A DNA stretch of 64,000 bases from Glandiceps talaboti (Eukaryota > Hemichordata > Enteropneusta > Spengelidae): contig NC_135559.1 in assembly GCF_964340395.1 (NCBI RefSeq), positions 5,371,001 to 5,435,000 on the forward strand. The letters are read 5' to 3'. The notes beneath the pieces are model-generated. The model saw only the letters and a list, made by a program, of their open reading frames with translations, searched no databases and was not told the origin of the DNA. The position numbers and the translations under genes were made by a program. Positions 36,101 through 62,891 of this stretch are shown here, piece after piece. The number at the start of each line of letters is the position of its first letter. The stretch's first letter is position 1.

Positions 36101-37891
36101 ATCAACAAGTAATCTCTGTCTAATTAGTGTACGTAATAAATAATGACGGGTGGACACAACCAGATCATTATTATTGAGTATAAATATTAAATGATCTGGT
36201 ACACCATCAATGAATCTGTATACACAAAGTAAACTGAAACAAACATTTCAGGATAATTGAATATTTTATTTTATTTTACTGTCACAAAGCAATCACAAAT
36301 CAATTCTCCCTAAACAAAATGTAAGTTATCTGTACAGTACTGTTACACAAAGGACTAAAAATGACAACGGATTATAATATCTACTTTTAGTATTCAAATT
36401 AAAAATCAGAAATTAAAATACTGTTACCATTTGTCCATTAAAATGAGAGGAAATGAGTTTACACAGACAAAACCTGTGTTTGTTGGGGGTTAAATAGAAC
36501 ATCACCACTCTTAGAATTAACAGAAGCCCATGCCACATTTAGTTCCAGTTTGGGTATTCGGGGTATTTGCACTCGTGCATTGTTTTCTGCTGTAAACTTG
36601 CTACACTCGTGAAAGTACGGCGCAGAGAACACTACAAACACTATCGCAAATACCCCGAGTGCACCACACTTGCAATCACGTGTCGTGGGGTATGTCATCT
36701 ATGACCTGTAAATGACAGAATCTCAGATGCATACACTTAAATATCTATAATTTTTCTTATTTTATATTCCGAAACTAGCAGCATATTTATCAATATTATA
36801 ATTGAAGCTATTAAACATGTCAATACTGCATCCCATCTATCACTAAAACTTGAAGCACCAACGTCTTGATCAAAAAAAAAATCTTACTAAAACTGCCATG
36901 CACATGCTGCAAATGACTTCAACTGCTTTGGATACCAAAGTATGCAAATAATCTCAAATATCTTGCATACTAATGAGGTCATTTACATAAACTAGCCATA
37001 CAAGATAGTAGTTTGCACATACACAATTTCTTTTTCACTGATTATAAAAGCACTGACAATGATATGTAATGTAACTGTTCTTTCCACAATTGTATTAAAT
37101 ACAGTAAATTCTCTCGCCTTTGATTGTAAACTCACAAAAGTTTGATACATTGGACGCTTTCTAACCTGTATCAACATTTGAAATATGTCTGAAAATTAAT
37201 TCACATTTTTTGAACGAAAAATGTAAACCTGTCTGATGAAGTGGATCATGACTGACAAGATTTTGCTTTTTTGAATTGTCTGTATTTTCATCTTTGAATC
37301 AATCAGTTATGGAATTTGAATGTTTGCTTAGCAACCGACTGTGGTAAGACACCACTTCAAATTTTCTGGTAGGTCACATGGCAACCATATTGGAGGGAAT
37401 GTGGCAAACTGTTCTTTCTAGTTGTAAGACCTACTGTAAAACAATGTAGAATCAATATTTCCACCAGGAAGTGCAAAATTACTACACTACCACTAGTAGT
37501 AATTCATCATATAGAAAAGTTTTCTTGTTTTATTAAATGAAAATATGCATAACAATTAGTGTGCAGAAATCGCCGCAAATTTTATTTTGACAAAAAAAAT
37601 GTGCAATACAAGAAATTATAACAAAATATTCTTTGGAGAAATAATGTTATTTTGTGACTTCATACACTTGTATGTACTTTCAGTAAATGAGTACTAAAAC
37701 AGTTTGAAGAATCCACTTGTCTAGTTTCACACCTCTGTTTATAGCCTATGTGCAAAATTTTAAATAGAAATGTTATTTTAAAGCATTGCTGACCTTCCTT
37801 CCAGACACTCAAAAGTAAAAAGTCAAGGAAATTATTAACTAACAGTACTGATAAAATTTGACTTTTGAAAGTATAGCTAATGTTTATGAAG
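33122..37891. other. Intergenic, no gene seen
   Basis: AT-rich sequence downstream of STAG. It has a poly-G run (about 34294-34308) and a three-copy tandem repeat listed separately. The longest open frame (35032-35475 plus, 147 codons) has no recognisable domain and its neighbours show no splice context, so it is not called. Confidence 0.6.
35440..35650 (+). repeat. Three-copy tandem repeat, about 70-76 bp
   Basis: Units carry GTCACGTTGTCC, GCCCTATCAGGCTTGTA, AAACTTCGGACTGATAGCTG and ACAATGGAGACTTTAAGATA. Intergenic. Confidence 0.8.
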
Positions 37892-39750
37892 ACTTTCAGA
37901 GCTGTTGTCGTCTGATAACCTGCATACTGCACTGATTGTCACTTTCATAGCTGTTGTCGTCTGATAACCTGTATACTGCACTGATTGTCATTTTCATAGC
38001 TGTTGTCATCTGATAACCTGTATACTGCACTAATTGTCACTTTCATAGCTGTTGTCGTCTGATAACCTGCATACTGCACTGATTGTGACTTTCATAGCTG
38101 TTGTCATCTGATAACCTGCACTGCACTCTATTTAAAATTTAGCTGTTGTCATCTGATAACCTGTATACTGCACTAATTGTCACTTTCATAGCTGTTGTCA
38201 TCTGATAACCTGCATACTGCACTGATTGTCACTTTCATAGCTGTTGTCGTCTGATAACCTGTATACTGCACTGATTGTCACTTTCATAGCTGTTGTCATC
38301 TGATAACCTGCACTGCACTCTATTTAAAATTTAGCTGTTGTCATCTGATAACCTGTATACTGCACTAATTGTCACTTTCATAGCTGTTGTCATCTGATAA
38401 CCTGTATACTGCACTGATTGTCACTTTCATAGCTGTTGTCATCTGATAACATAAACTGCACTGATTGTGACTTTCATAGCTGTTGTCATCTGATAATGTA
38501 TATACTGCACTGATTGTCACTTTCATAGCTGTTGTCATCTGATAACATAAACTGCACTGATTGTGACTTTCATAGCTGTTGTCATCTGATAATGTATATA
38601 CTGCACTGATTGTCACTTTCATAGCTGTTGTCATCTGATAATGTATATACTGCACTGATTGTGACTTTCATAGCTGTTGTCATCTGATAATGTATATACT
38701 GCACTGATTGTCACTTTCATAGCTGTTGTCATCTGATAACATAAACTGCACTGATTGTGACTTTCATAGCTGTTGTCATCTGATAATGTATATACTGCAC
38801 TGATTGTCACTTTCATAGCTGTTGTCATCTGATAATGTATATACTGCACTGATTGTGACTTTCATAGCTGTTGTCATCTGATAATGTATATACTGCACTG
38901 ATTGTCACTTTCATAGCTGTTGTCGTCTGATAACCTGTATACTGCACTAATTGTCACTTTCATAGCTGTTGTCGTCTGATAACCTGTATACTGCACTAAT
39001 TGTGACTTTCATAGCTGTTGTCGTCTGATAACCTGCATACTGCACTGATTGTGACTTTCATAGCTGTTGTCATCTGATAACCTGCACTGCACTCTATTTA
39101 AAATTTAGCTGTTGTCATCTGATAACCTGTATACTGCACTAATTGTCACTTTCATAGCTGTTGTCGTCTGATAACCTGTATACTGCACTAATTGTCACTT
39201 TCATAGCTGTTGTCGTCTGATAACCTGCATACTGCACTGATTGTGACTTTCATAGCTGTTGTCGTCTGATAACCTGTATACTGCACTAATTGTCACTTTC
39301 ATAGCTGTTGTCATCTGATAACCTGCACTGCACTCTATTTAAAATTTAGCTGTTGTCATCTGATAACCTGTATACTGCACTAATTGTCACTTTCATAGCT
39401 GTTGTCATCTGATAACCTGCATACTGCACTGATTGTCACTTTCATAGCTGTTGTCGTCTGATAACCTGTATACTGCACTGATTGTCACTTTCATAGCTGT
39501 TGTCGTCTGATAACCTGTATACTGCACTGATTGTCACTTTCATAGCTGTTGTCGTCTGATAACGTATATACTGCACTGATTGTGACTTCCATAGCTGTTG
39601 TCGTCTGATAACCTGCATACTGCACTGATTGTGACTTCCATAGCTGTTGTCGTCTGATAACCTATATACTGCACTGATTGTGACTTCCATAGCTGTTGTC
39701 GTCTGATAACCTATATACTGCACTGATTGTGACTTTCATAGCTGTTGTCG
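37892..39750 (+). repeat. 49-bp satellite array, about 37 units
   Basis: The unit contains CTTTCATAGCTGTTGTCGTC, TGATAACCTGTATACTGCAC and TGATTGTCA. Variants alternate (GTCGTC/GTCATC, ACCTGTATAC/ATGTATATAC/ACATAAAC). A truncated type with CTCTATTTAAAATTT recurs four times (about 38126, 38319, 39091, 39333), giving a higher-order pattern. Intergenic between two converging genes. Open frames here are repeat artefacts. Confidence 0.93.
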
Positions 39751-39887
39751 CCTCAGCTTATTAGAAAATCCTATATAAACTTGGTAATGCAATTTATGAA
39801 AATATTCCCATAAGCTGATTGGTCACAATGGGGAGTTATTACATATATACATCAGACTATTTACTTTAATATTCAAATGAAGCTTCC

Positions 39888-40085
39888 TACGGTCGCCGCT
39901 CCTTCTCTTCAGCAGCTCCTTGAAATCTCCTTGGATATAAAAACATCTCCGAATGTCAACATTTTCAAAAGACGCTTAAAGACTTGCATCTTTTAGAGAG
40001 CATTTTCATTTCATTGTAACTCTAAGCGCCACTGAACATTGTTTAACTTTGGATATTTGGCGCTATATAAGTTTGTTTGATAGAT
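39888..40085 (+). pseudogene. LINE 3' end fragment
   Basis: YGRRSFSSAAP, then after a small break FKRRLKTCIF and a stop, matches the C-terminal pattern (YG-R-FS-AAP ... FKxxLKTxxF) of CR1/L2-like LINE polymerases. The 3' region ends with GGCGCTATATAAGT, also typical of such tails. It is broken by a premature TGA and truncated at the 5' side. Confidence 0.6.
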
Positions 40086-40159
40086 AGACGTCATTATTTA
40101 AAAGTACATGCCTTGGGTAACTGCAACCCCCCCCCCCCCACCTTACATGTACCCAAGTC

Positions 40160-40360
40160 ATGAAGTGTACATGTAGTGTACATGAAGTGTACATGTAATG
40201 TACATGAAGTGTACGTGTAGTATACATGAAGTGTACATGTAATGTACATGAAGTGAAAGTGTACGTGTAGTATACATGAAGTGTACATGTAATGTACATG
40301 AAGTTTACATGTAATGTACATGTAGTGTACATGAAGTGTACATGTAACGTACATGCAATT
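40160..40360 (+). repeat. GTACATGAAGT minisatellite
   Basis: Alternating GTACATGAAGT and GTACATGTAAT units, about 22 bp per pair, follow a poly-C run at 40127-40139. Intergenic. Confidence 0.85.
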
Positions 40361-43190
40361 TATATACAATGTTGATATCTATATATTCAAAACATAGGGT
40401 ATTCCGACAGTGGTTTAGGATGTGTGGCAACATTAATTAGTTTGAATAGCTACCATAAAATGCTGAGAAGATGACAACTATGGAAGTCACAGTCAGCATA
40501 GTAAACAGCAGATGAGATTATTACAAAGCAATTTAAAAAGAATATTCTTATGATAACTTGTACAGATACTGTACTCTGGCTTGAGCCATACAATAGACGG
40601 ATACTTTAGAGGAGAAAAAAGGGGCGATACATCAACCTCTGGACGAAGATTAATAAAAATCTGATGTCATGAAAATTGGAAAAAACAAAAATGTATTTTG
40701 GTGTTATCTTAAAAAAAATGTACATTCCTGAAAAAGAGGCAGTAAATGTATTACATCAAATGTACTTTACAGAAGAAGAAATTATAAAAAGGGTTTAAAA
40801 AAAACAACAACATTGTACTAAGAACTATGCTTTATGCACAAGACCTGTATATATCAGTCTTTTCGGACAGTGAAAAATTCACCAAGAGTTCACTGATTTG
40901 TACTTTTACTATAAATATTACCAGATTGTTACAACTGGGCATTATACCATGTGTGTGATCAAGTTCAAATTACTTCATACAGCTGCACTAGCGGCAACTG
41001 AACATATATTTTGAAAATGGTTTGTGAGATACAATAAGTTACTCGTAATCATACACCCTGATAGTATTAAATCACCTATGAGTGAATATACGTTATGTAG
41101 CTGTATACATAGATTAAATCAAATTGATTTTTGGGTCCGTACCCAAAAATCAGTGCCTGATTCATTAACATGTTATTCAATATTCATGAATAACTTGAGA
41201 TCAACCTCTGATTAACATATATAATGTCTAATTATTGGTATTTTAAACACTTTTCAGTGAATAGATTGTGGTTGTCTGATTGAAAAATGATACTAGTTTT
41301 AACATGGCGACAAATTCAGGACCAAGCTTTCACTCAAACTTTAAACTTGTCACTACATCACCTACTTATAATATTGACCACTAATGAACTAATACAGTGT
41401 CTTTTTATAACTAACTGACAAATTATTTAAGAATGAATATATATTTACTTACTTGATGAAAAAAATATCCCAGGTACAGTTAGTGTAACTTTAAACTTAA
41501 AGTTTCAAAATTAAGGTATAGACCTAAAAATTATTTATACACCGTATAAATAGAAATTACAACACAACTTGCTTAAAGTAAATTATTATAAAATTAAATT
41601 CAAAAACTTTAAATTTACATTGCCATGACACCATAAAAAAACAAAGTAGAAAGTTAAGTTATACACAAAGCAATCTTCAAAATAAGCTATTTTACATTTA
41701 GATGAGTAAACTGAAGTAAAGCACTTTCTCTATGTGCTACACTCATTTCTAGCATTCAAATCAAGTGTAAAAGTACACTGTTTCAATTGGTTTATTTACA
41801 AACCTAGCATGTGGCCTTTCTAATCACAGTATGATGCTATAAACGATAGTGGTACATACAGAAAACACTTTACTTTGGTGTTATATGTTGTAAGCAGTAG
41901 CTCGACAGTTGACTTGCATATTAATGAGATGATTTACATGTGATTTTGATTTCATAAATGAATAATAATGAGTTGAAATTCAGCACAAAGCATACTTTAA
42001 AAAAACCTGTTTAATGTAGGGTACACTTGAAAAGTTGAATTGCATATCAATTAGATGATTTACATTTACTTTGGATATTAGACTTGAATATATGATAATG
42101 AGGTGATTAGCATATCCAGTTGATTTTACACATTAGATATCGTAACTTCTTTATACATAATCAAATGCATGACATTAATGAACATTTCTACCATTTGAGT
42201 TTTAAGCTGTACTCAATTAAGAACATTTTTTTATCAACTTACTGCAATATATTCTAGAATATGATTGATATGCATTTAGTCTACAATTTATGTCACTTAT
42301 ACAAAAATATTACACATCTTTACTATTAATTCACAACTCACAAAGTTACAAGGTTCTCATATTAATATGATTCAAATATATATATTGTTTCCTTAATATC
42401 TAAATACACAGTAGTTCCGGTTACCCAGACTCTCTGCCCTTCAGCAGAGTCTGGGGTATTCTACGTCAGTGATTGTTACGAGATGGACAAGATGTAGAGA
42501 GACTGACCCACAACATGACCTCCATAGTAAAATCACACGGTAGTAACTCTTGCTAGGAATATTTGGTTAAGCTCCTAACAAAGACGATTTTCAAAACATT
42601 TGTACCATGATTTCTGTTTAAAAATGTATACAGAGTTAATGAAAATGTCATTTTCTTCCAATCACCGGCTGTCACAGATCTCGACAGCAGCCATATTCCT
42701 CCTTGCATAAATGATCTCTGCAATGCCCATGACTCTTGCTCAGCGATCAAGTGAGGCTAGGTAACCGAGACTATATATACAGTACACCTTTTCAATAAAC
42801 AGCGCCCTCTAGTGGTACAATCTAATGGCCATTTATAATGGTCGTGGCCAAAACCAATTTTGGATTTTTGTGCGACTCAAATTGATGTTACATAATGGTA
42901 CCCATATTTATTCTTCTATTTCCTATCACTTATATTTTATGATTCTGACCAAAGCATAAAAAATAACACCCTCTATGGCCAGATCAGGGAAAAACATCAT
43001 TCTTGGTGTAACGCCTAGGTATGATGACGGCAACTTGTAAATAATTGCTTATGTGACAGTAACACATAGTGGTAACTTTCAGCCATGTCATATAAACTAT
43101 GCCAATGAGGCACATATGCAAAAGTACTTTGTAAATGAACTTAGGACAATTCAAATCACGCTTTCATTCCCCATTTAAGGGTAAAAAAAG
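40361..43190. other. Intergenic, no gene seen
   Basis: AT-rich unique sequence. GAGACTCTGCTGAAGG-like inverted text lies near 42420-42455 (CCCAGACTCTCTGCC and AGAGTCTGGGG). No open frame worth calling and no RNA gene recognised. Confidence 0.6.
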
Positions 43191-43440
43191 AATAGGGAAC
43201 TTGCAAACCCGCCATGTTGAATGTTGCATCATGGGAAATGTGATAATAAATACTAATCAATTAGTATTGTAAACAATATTTTTATTGTTTGTAACCACAA
43301 ATAATCAATTCATAGTTACACTGACCACTATGGGAGGTTTATTTTATCAGTAGCTCCAGATTAGGTATTACGATAACAACAGATAATCCCATAGTCCTTT
43401 GCATCTGAGCATGCTCAGTCTGGATTGCAAGTTCCCTATT
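43191..43440 (+). mobile_element. Inverted-repeat element (MITE-like), copy 3 of 4
   Basis: A 250-bp copy just downstream of the SLC12A9 stop codon. It contains TTTATT (AATAAA on the minus strand, 43338-43343), about 340 nt past the stop, so it could supply the SLC12A9 polyadenylation signal. That use is inferred. Confidence 0.85.
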
Positions 43441-43680
43441 ACACAGCTTTTCTCATCCATTAAACATAATACCTAGTAACCAACTTGTAAGGGTACTTTT
43501 ATGAGGGCACTGTTTAAGGGAATGGTTCGTCATTCTTATAAGCTGCACTACCATTGGTCACCCTGTGTTGTTGTCAGGACAACTACTGTTTAACAGAGGT
43601 TTATGGAAATATTTTCTAACAACAGTGCTTCTAAGCTGCTCTCCTATTGGTAATCTTGTGTTGTCAGGACAACTACTGTT

Positions 43681-57593
<13,913 letters not shown>

Positions 57594-58931
57594 TTTTGGT
57601 CTTCGAGTAGAACAGAAAATATTAAAGTAGAAATAGAAGAGATCGTATGATTAAAAAGACTGAGTTCCAGCCGATCAAAATCAGTCACTTGTTGTTGCGG
57701 CCGACTTGACTGTCCTCAGTTGATCTGTCATGTGATGACCTGTGAACCGGAACCCCTAGGTGAGTTGAAGAAATATATAATGCCCAAATAAGGAAATATG
57801 ATATAACGTACACATGAGGGCGTCAACTCAAACTACTAAAAGTTATAATTTATTTCATAATGTTATTGTGGTTCTTTTCATAGACAGATATCCCGGGGGT
57901 ACATATAATTGTACACAACGTAGAGTGAAAAAATACAGCAAGTGTATTTACTACGTATGTACCGACGTACCACACCTTCGTATTTCGAAAGAATATCATT
58001 TCATCAGAATTAGGTAATCCCGGACTCCAACTACAAGTTGTAGTACAACTACTTTTTGAAAGACTTTTTTCTCTTACCTTTTTACAAGCCGCATAAACAA
58101 AAATGAAAATATGTACATATATTATATAAGCATTTAGGGACCGATCAGTTTCAATAGCAGCCGGGTAGGTGGATTTTTCTATAACACCGACAAGAAGTTT
58201 ATGACCCCCCTCCCCCACATTTATTTTAAAACCTTGCAACCCCTCCCCGTCAGATGTTTATTTACACGCCTTGTAAATCATTGAGACTCATGAGAGTAGA
58301 CTTTATGTCTTGCTTATAAAATATTTAAACAAAAACTGCAATCACCATGTATATAGTAATTCAACTATAAATCTTTATAAGCTTCTATTTTAATTTAAAA
58401 AATTATTTAAAAAATTTAATTACATCAATATCAAACTTCGCATCAATGCTGTGTTCGGTGACCCAGTGATAAATCTGACTCTACCTACCTCAAATTCATC
58501 CAACAGCTCCCCCATGGAGATTCTAAGCTATTAAAAGGTTCGGTTCAAGTTATCATCTATATTTACTAAAATTTACATGTACCATGCTGTTGTCCTGTTT
58601 CTCTCCCCCCCCCCCCCGGTAAAAAAATGTATAAATTACCTATCCCCCCTCAGATTTCTCTTTTTTCACATACCCCCCTCCCCCACATGAAATGCATAAT
58701 ACCGCTTTAAATAACAACGGGATCGGGTACGGGTGTTTAAGAATAATCATAAGTAAGACAACAAATACAAAATATCAAAATAATATTTGTTATATCATAA
58801 GATATTATATGGTTATCAATAATTGAAGAAAGCTGGGTCTGATGAGCACACTGATAAAGAATGTCGTGTAAAATCAACAGCAATGTTATAATTATGTATT
58901 AATTATACAGCGTCTTGGGAGTGACCTAAAC
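57594..58931. promoter_or_regulatory. Divergent intergenic region between SLC12A9 and the BOK-like gene
   Basis: The two genes point away from each other across 1.3 kb, so both promoters should lie here. CpG-containing sequence near 57.68-57.75 kb (GCGGCCGACTTGACTG, GAACCGGAACCCC) is the likely SLC12A9 start region. A poly-C run lies at about 58606-58618. No coding exon is seen. Confidence 0.45.
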
Positions 58932-60701
58932 ATGACCTTGTATGACCTTAGGCAAAGCGGCACCGAATCGTCCCCGGTTTCTATGGTAATGGAAATGCTG
59001 ACGACATTCCAAGACTATGTAACTAGTCTAAAGAATCGGCCTATGTTTCAGCATAGTCCCAAAGACGAAGATGACGTTGTTGATCAGTCCGTGACACTTG
59101 TTAGGGAATATATTAACTACAAACTTTCCCACAGTGGACTTGTCAACAAACATGGAGTTCCCATCGATTTGGACGATCTGTCTGACGTGTCATCTCACAT
59201 TATTGTAACTGGTATGCAGTTAGAGTCATTTCATCCAAACATCTACAAAGACGTTTGCCGAAAATTACACGTTAGTTTGACGTCAGAAACCGTCGTGACC
59301 GATGCTTTCAATGAAGTTGCCAATGAATTGTTCCGTACTGGCATTACCTGGCCTCGTATAGTTTCTCTGTTTGCATTTGTTGCATGTCTGGCGAGCGAGT
59401 GTGTTCAACAGTTTCACCCGGATTTTGTGCACACAATTGTTGATAATTTCAAAGACTTTATGGAGAAACGATTGGCCGCCTGGATATTGGAGAGAGGTGG
59501 ATGGGTATGGTGTTATATTTTGTATTCCTAAGAAACGAGTATATAATAATAAGAATATCAATGTGATTGTCCAATTTTTCTGGATGAACTTTGACCTCCA
59601 TTTATTACAGTCTAGTGCTGTGATGTTAATGACAGGGGAATTTATCAAATTGACCACTGTATTCAATATTAAATGCACGATGAAAAAAATATAAACTAGT
59701 GACAGAAATACCACAGGGGTCAGGTTTAGTTTTGTTTACAAAACCAAACAAACAACATGATAAACACTATCAAACATGAACGACTGAGTATTTACATACC
59801 AATATTAAGAGTGTATCCATGTAATAAGAATTACAACGTTTTCCTAAATGTGAAAGAATCACTATGTACATACCCATATCCATAGTGACATCAAAAATTT
59901 CACATATGGGAAAACATATTGTAGTTCATGTTTCATAGAAACCAGTGTTCCCTCTAAGTTTTTTGAGTGTGGGCAACTTAAGGAGAAGGGGGGGGGGGGG
60001 AATGGAAAGGGTGATATGGCGGCCGAGCTTACATGGCCTTGGGGGGATTGTCCATAAGGAGGATATCCCCTTCTGTCTGAAGGCAGGAAGCAAAATCATA
60101 TGTTTATGTACAATATGAAGCTAACATTTTTTACCTGTTCTTGGATGCTGAATAGAGAGAAATAAAACTCTATGACAACGTTTCATTTAATCATTAATTA
60201 TACTTTACTTGTATATCACCGCGTCAGTGCAGTAAGGATGTATCTGCCTATACAATTGCATAGCAGATATGACCTTACGGTACTGACATGACGAAATTAT
60301 ATTTTCTGCTTCATTCTTGTGCAAAACATGGACCTTGTGTAAGTAGAGCACAAATAAACCTTAGTGGGAACACTGATGGAAACATTGCTAATATTTATAC
60401 ATAATTACTCATGTGTTTATCTGTATTTATGTGCTGTTGTTGATGTTATTGTTTATTTTGTATTGTTCTGTGTTTTCATAAACATAACTAACTAAACTTA
60501 AGCCCTGTGGAAATACCAACAATGTATTAATGTATGCAATTAAATTGATCACACTTGTATTTTCCCTCTTCTTGTTGTTTGCAGATGAACGTTGTCACAA
60601 CCATGGATGGATTTCGATACAACAAGTTATTGCGTCTCAATACATTGATAGGTGGCATTGTTGGATTTGTAGTCGGTTTTCTTATAACTGGTACAACCTA
60701 A
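58932..60701 (+). CDS. BOK: BOK-like BCL2-family apoptosis regulator (2 coding exons)
   Basis: Exons 58932-59504 and 60585-60701 give 229 aa, joined at the GGW|M position, which matches the conserved intron just after the BH2 tryptophan in BCL2-family genes. A BH4-like helix (about 53-72, LVREYINYKLSHSGL) and a BH3-like segment (89-100, HIIVTGMQLESF) come first. BH1 is at about 131-150 (ELFRTGITWPRIVSLFAF) and BH2 at 183-191 (AAWILERGGW). A Gly/Val-rich membrane anchor lies at 212-227. The wording VVTDAF, GITW and IVSLFAFVACLASECV is closest to BOK, a multidomain pro-apoptotic protein of the ER and mitochondria in vertebrates. Odd points: the BH3 Gly-Asp pair is Gly-Met, and the BH1 NWGR core is TWPR. 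Met1 is the first in-frame Met; Met18, 20 and 22 are alternatives. A different BCL2 subfamily cannot be excluded. Confidence 0.88.
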
Positions 60702-60963
60702 TAAGAAAGTTATCTATACACTCACAGTCAACTATTATTAACCTTGCTGTATTGTAGAAAGTGTGTTGACCATAGTCTAGTTCCTATACGATACAAGTTA
60801 TGATTACTACAATCATCTCCACTCACTATGTCTAGTCAAAGTCATTACTCTACCCCAACAGCATTCATATAAACGTGATGACATTATTGCACCCTACATG
60901 ATTTTAGTTTAGTACAGCTGTACTAATTGAATATTAATGAGCTATTTTCTGAATGAAGTAAAC

Positions 60964-61217
60964 CAATAGGGAACTTGCAACCCCGCCATGTTGAATCTTG
61001 CATATTGGGAAATGTGATATTAAATACTACCCAATTTAATTGTAAACAATAATGTTACATTGTTGGTAACCACAAATAATCAATTCATAGTTACCTTGAC
61101 CATTGCGGGAGGTTTATTTTTATCAGTAGCTCCAGGTTAGGTAATATGATAACCACAGATAATCATGTAGTCCTTTGCATCTGAGCATGCTCAGTCTGGA
61201 TTGCAAGTTCCCTATTA
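60964..61217 (+). mobile_element. Inverted-repeat element (MITE-like), copy 4 of 4
   Basis: A copy of about 252 bp, 260 bp downstream of the BOK-like stop codon. It is slightly more diverged than copy 3 (CATATTGGG in place of CATCATGGG) and keeps the inverted ends. Confidence 0.82.
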
Positions 61218-61493
61218 CAACTGCCTGTCAATTTGTATTGGATTACTACTGACATGTGCCATTTACCCTTTGCCTGGCAAATATATTATGATTATGCCAT
61301 ACACAAGCCAAGTTGAACAAAAAATATGGAATTTATACCCTGGTCATTCTACATCACATAACGCAAGCTGTGTCACGACAACGTGTGTCTACTTCACTGG
61401 TTTTGCTGTGGTTAAAATATGAGACAAAAGTCCAAATTGTCACTACTTTCCATGGTTTTTCTTTGATATCACTGACACTAATATAATTATATT

Positions 61494-61640
61494 GTTCCCC
61501 GCAATATTGTTCTTCATTAAGCTGGAAAATACAGGTAACCTAAGGGTTTTGTCACAACAAGTCGCTAGACTCATAGTGACAAAGCCCCTTAGGCCACTCA
61601 TATTTTCCTTGCTGAATGAAGAACAATATTGAGGAATGGT
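61494..61640. mobile_element. Hairpin-forming inverted repeat, about 140 bp
   Basis: Two arms of about 55 nt (CAATATTGTTCTTCATT ... CCTAAGGG ... TTTGTCAC and its complement) flank a loop of about 16 nt. Arms match at roughly four in five positions. This is consistent with a small MITE; a structured RNA is possible but not supported further. Confidence 0.6.
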
Positions 61641-62662
61641 ATCTACTTAGATAAGATATGAAGAATCTTGTACTTCATGAAAGAAATAATGAATAATTTA
61701 TATGTTACATATGTGTAGATATTAGTTAAGTGTAAATACATCAAAAGAACAAAGTTTATTCTATAAACATGTTTTTAATCCTGTCAGTTTTCAATATACA
61801 TGGTCTTCTATCAAGGACAACAATCATAATTGGTACTTAATATTTATTCACTTTAGGAAATAAAAGCATTTTCATAAACCTTGGCTTCTGGAAAGTCATT
61901 TCATGATGTTACAACACTTACAGTATGCGTGGATTGCCAAGAATCACAGGTTTCAAAGTTGTTCACTGTTCAGTGGGGTCCTTGCCATTGGCATTGATTG
62001 CATATGTCAAATATTTAGGTCAATGCACCTATCTTTATAACCAAGAGTGCATGTATAAATGATTACAAATTATGGTCACCTCCTTCAATAGGTTTTCCCT
62101 ATTGCGATGGTCCTTGAGCGAATATGCCCATTGTCACACGTGGTGCATATATAATAAACAAAAGAAAACCCACACTGTGGCTAGAGGGCGACATTCATTA
62201 TAGGTAATCAAGCGAATGCGTACACATGTAATCGTCAAGATTTTACAGGCCCTTTCGATGTATGTGCACCCTTGTATGTTATATATACTAGTAAGTATAG
62301 AGATTGAATCTGTAGCAGCAGGATTCGCATGATATTTTCCTTTTAAAAAACCTGCAATCTAAGCAATCATGTCCATACATGCAGATATACAACGTACGAA
62401 ACTATTAAGAATGTGTTTGAGTTATTACCCATATCTCCAAAGGCATGCGGGTAGGATTTAACCAAAAAATAATACAATAAAACGAAAATTATTTATGACA
62501 TTATTAATTATGAAAATTAGAAATGAAAATTGTAAGACAACCACATTCTCCAACTACTGCATAAGGCTTATGGTGTGCGGATTACAACAACAGAAAATAG
62601 AAAGAAAAAAAAATATATATGTGTAATATTGTCAAATAAGAGAGGTTATATATATATATATA

Positions 62663-62891
<229 letters not shown>

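Noticed and set aside
37892-39750. Regular array resembling a CRISPR locus
   Set aside because: The units are contiguous 49-bp satellite copies without unique spacers, in an animal genome. Open frames in it (such as 38365-38849 minus) follow the repeat.
57972-58010. CTGATGA ... CGAAA arrangement on the minus strand, like a second hammerhead
   Set aside because: Stem II cannot form without using core bases and no stem III/stem I pairing fits, so it is at best a decayed Penelope-type 3' end.
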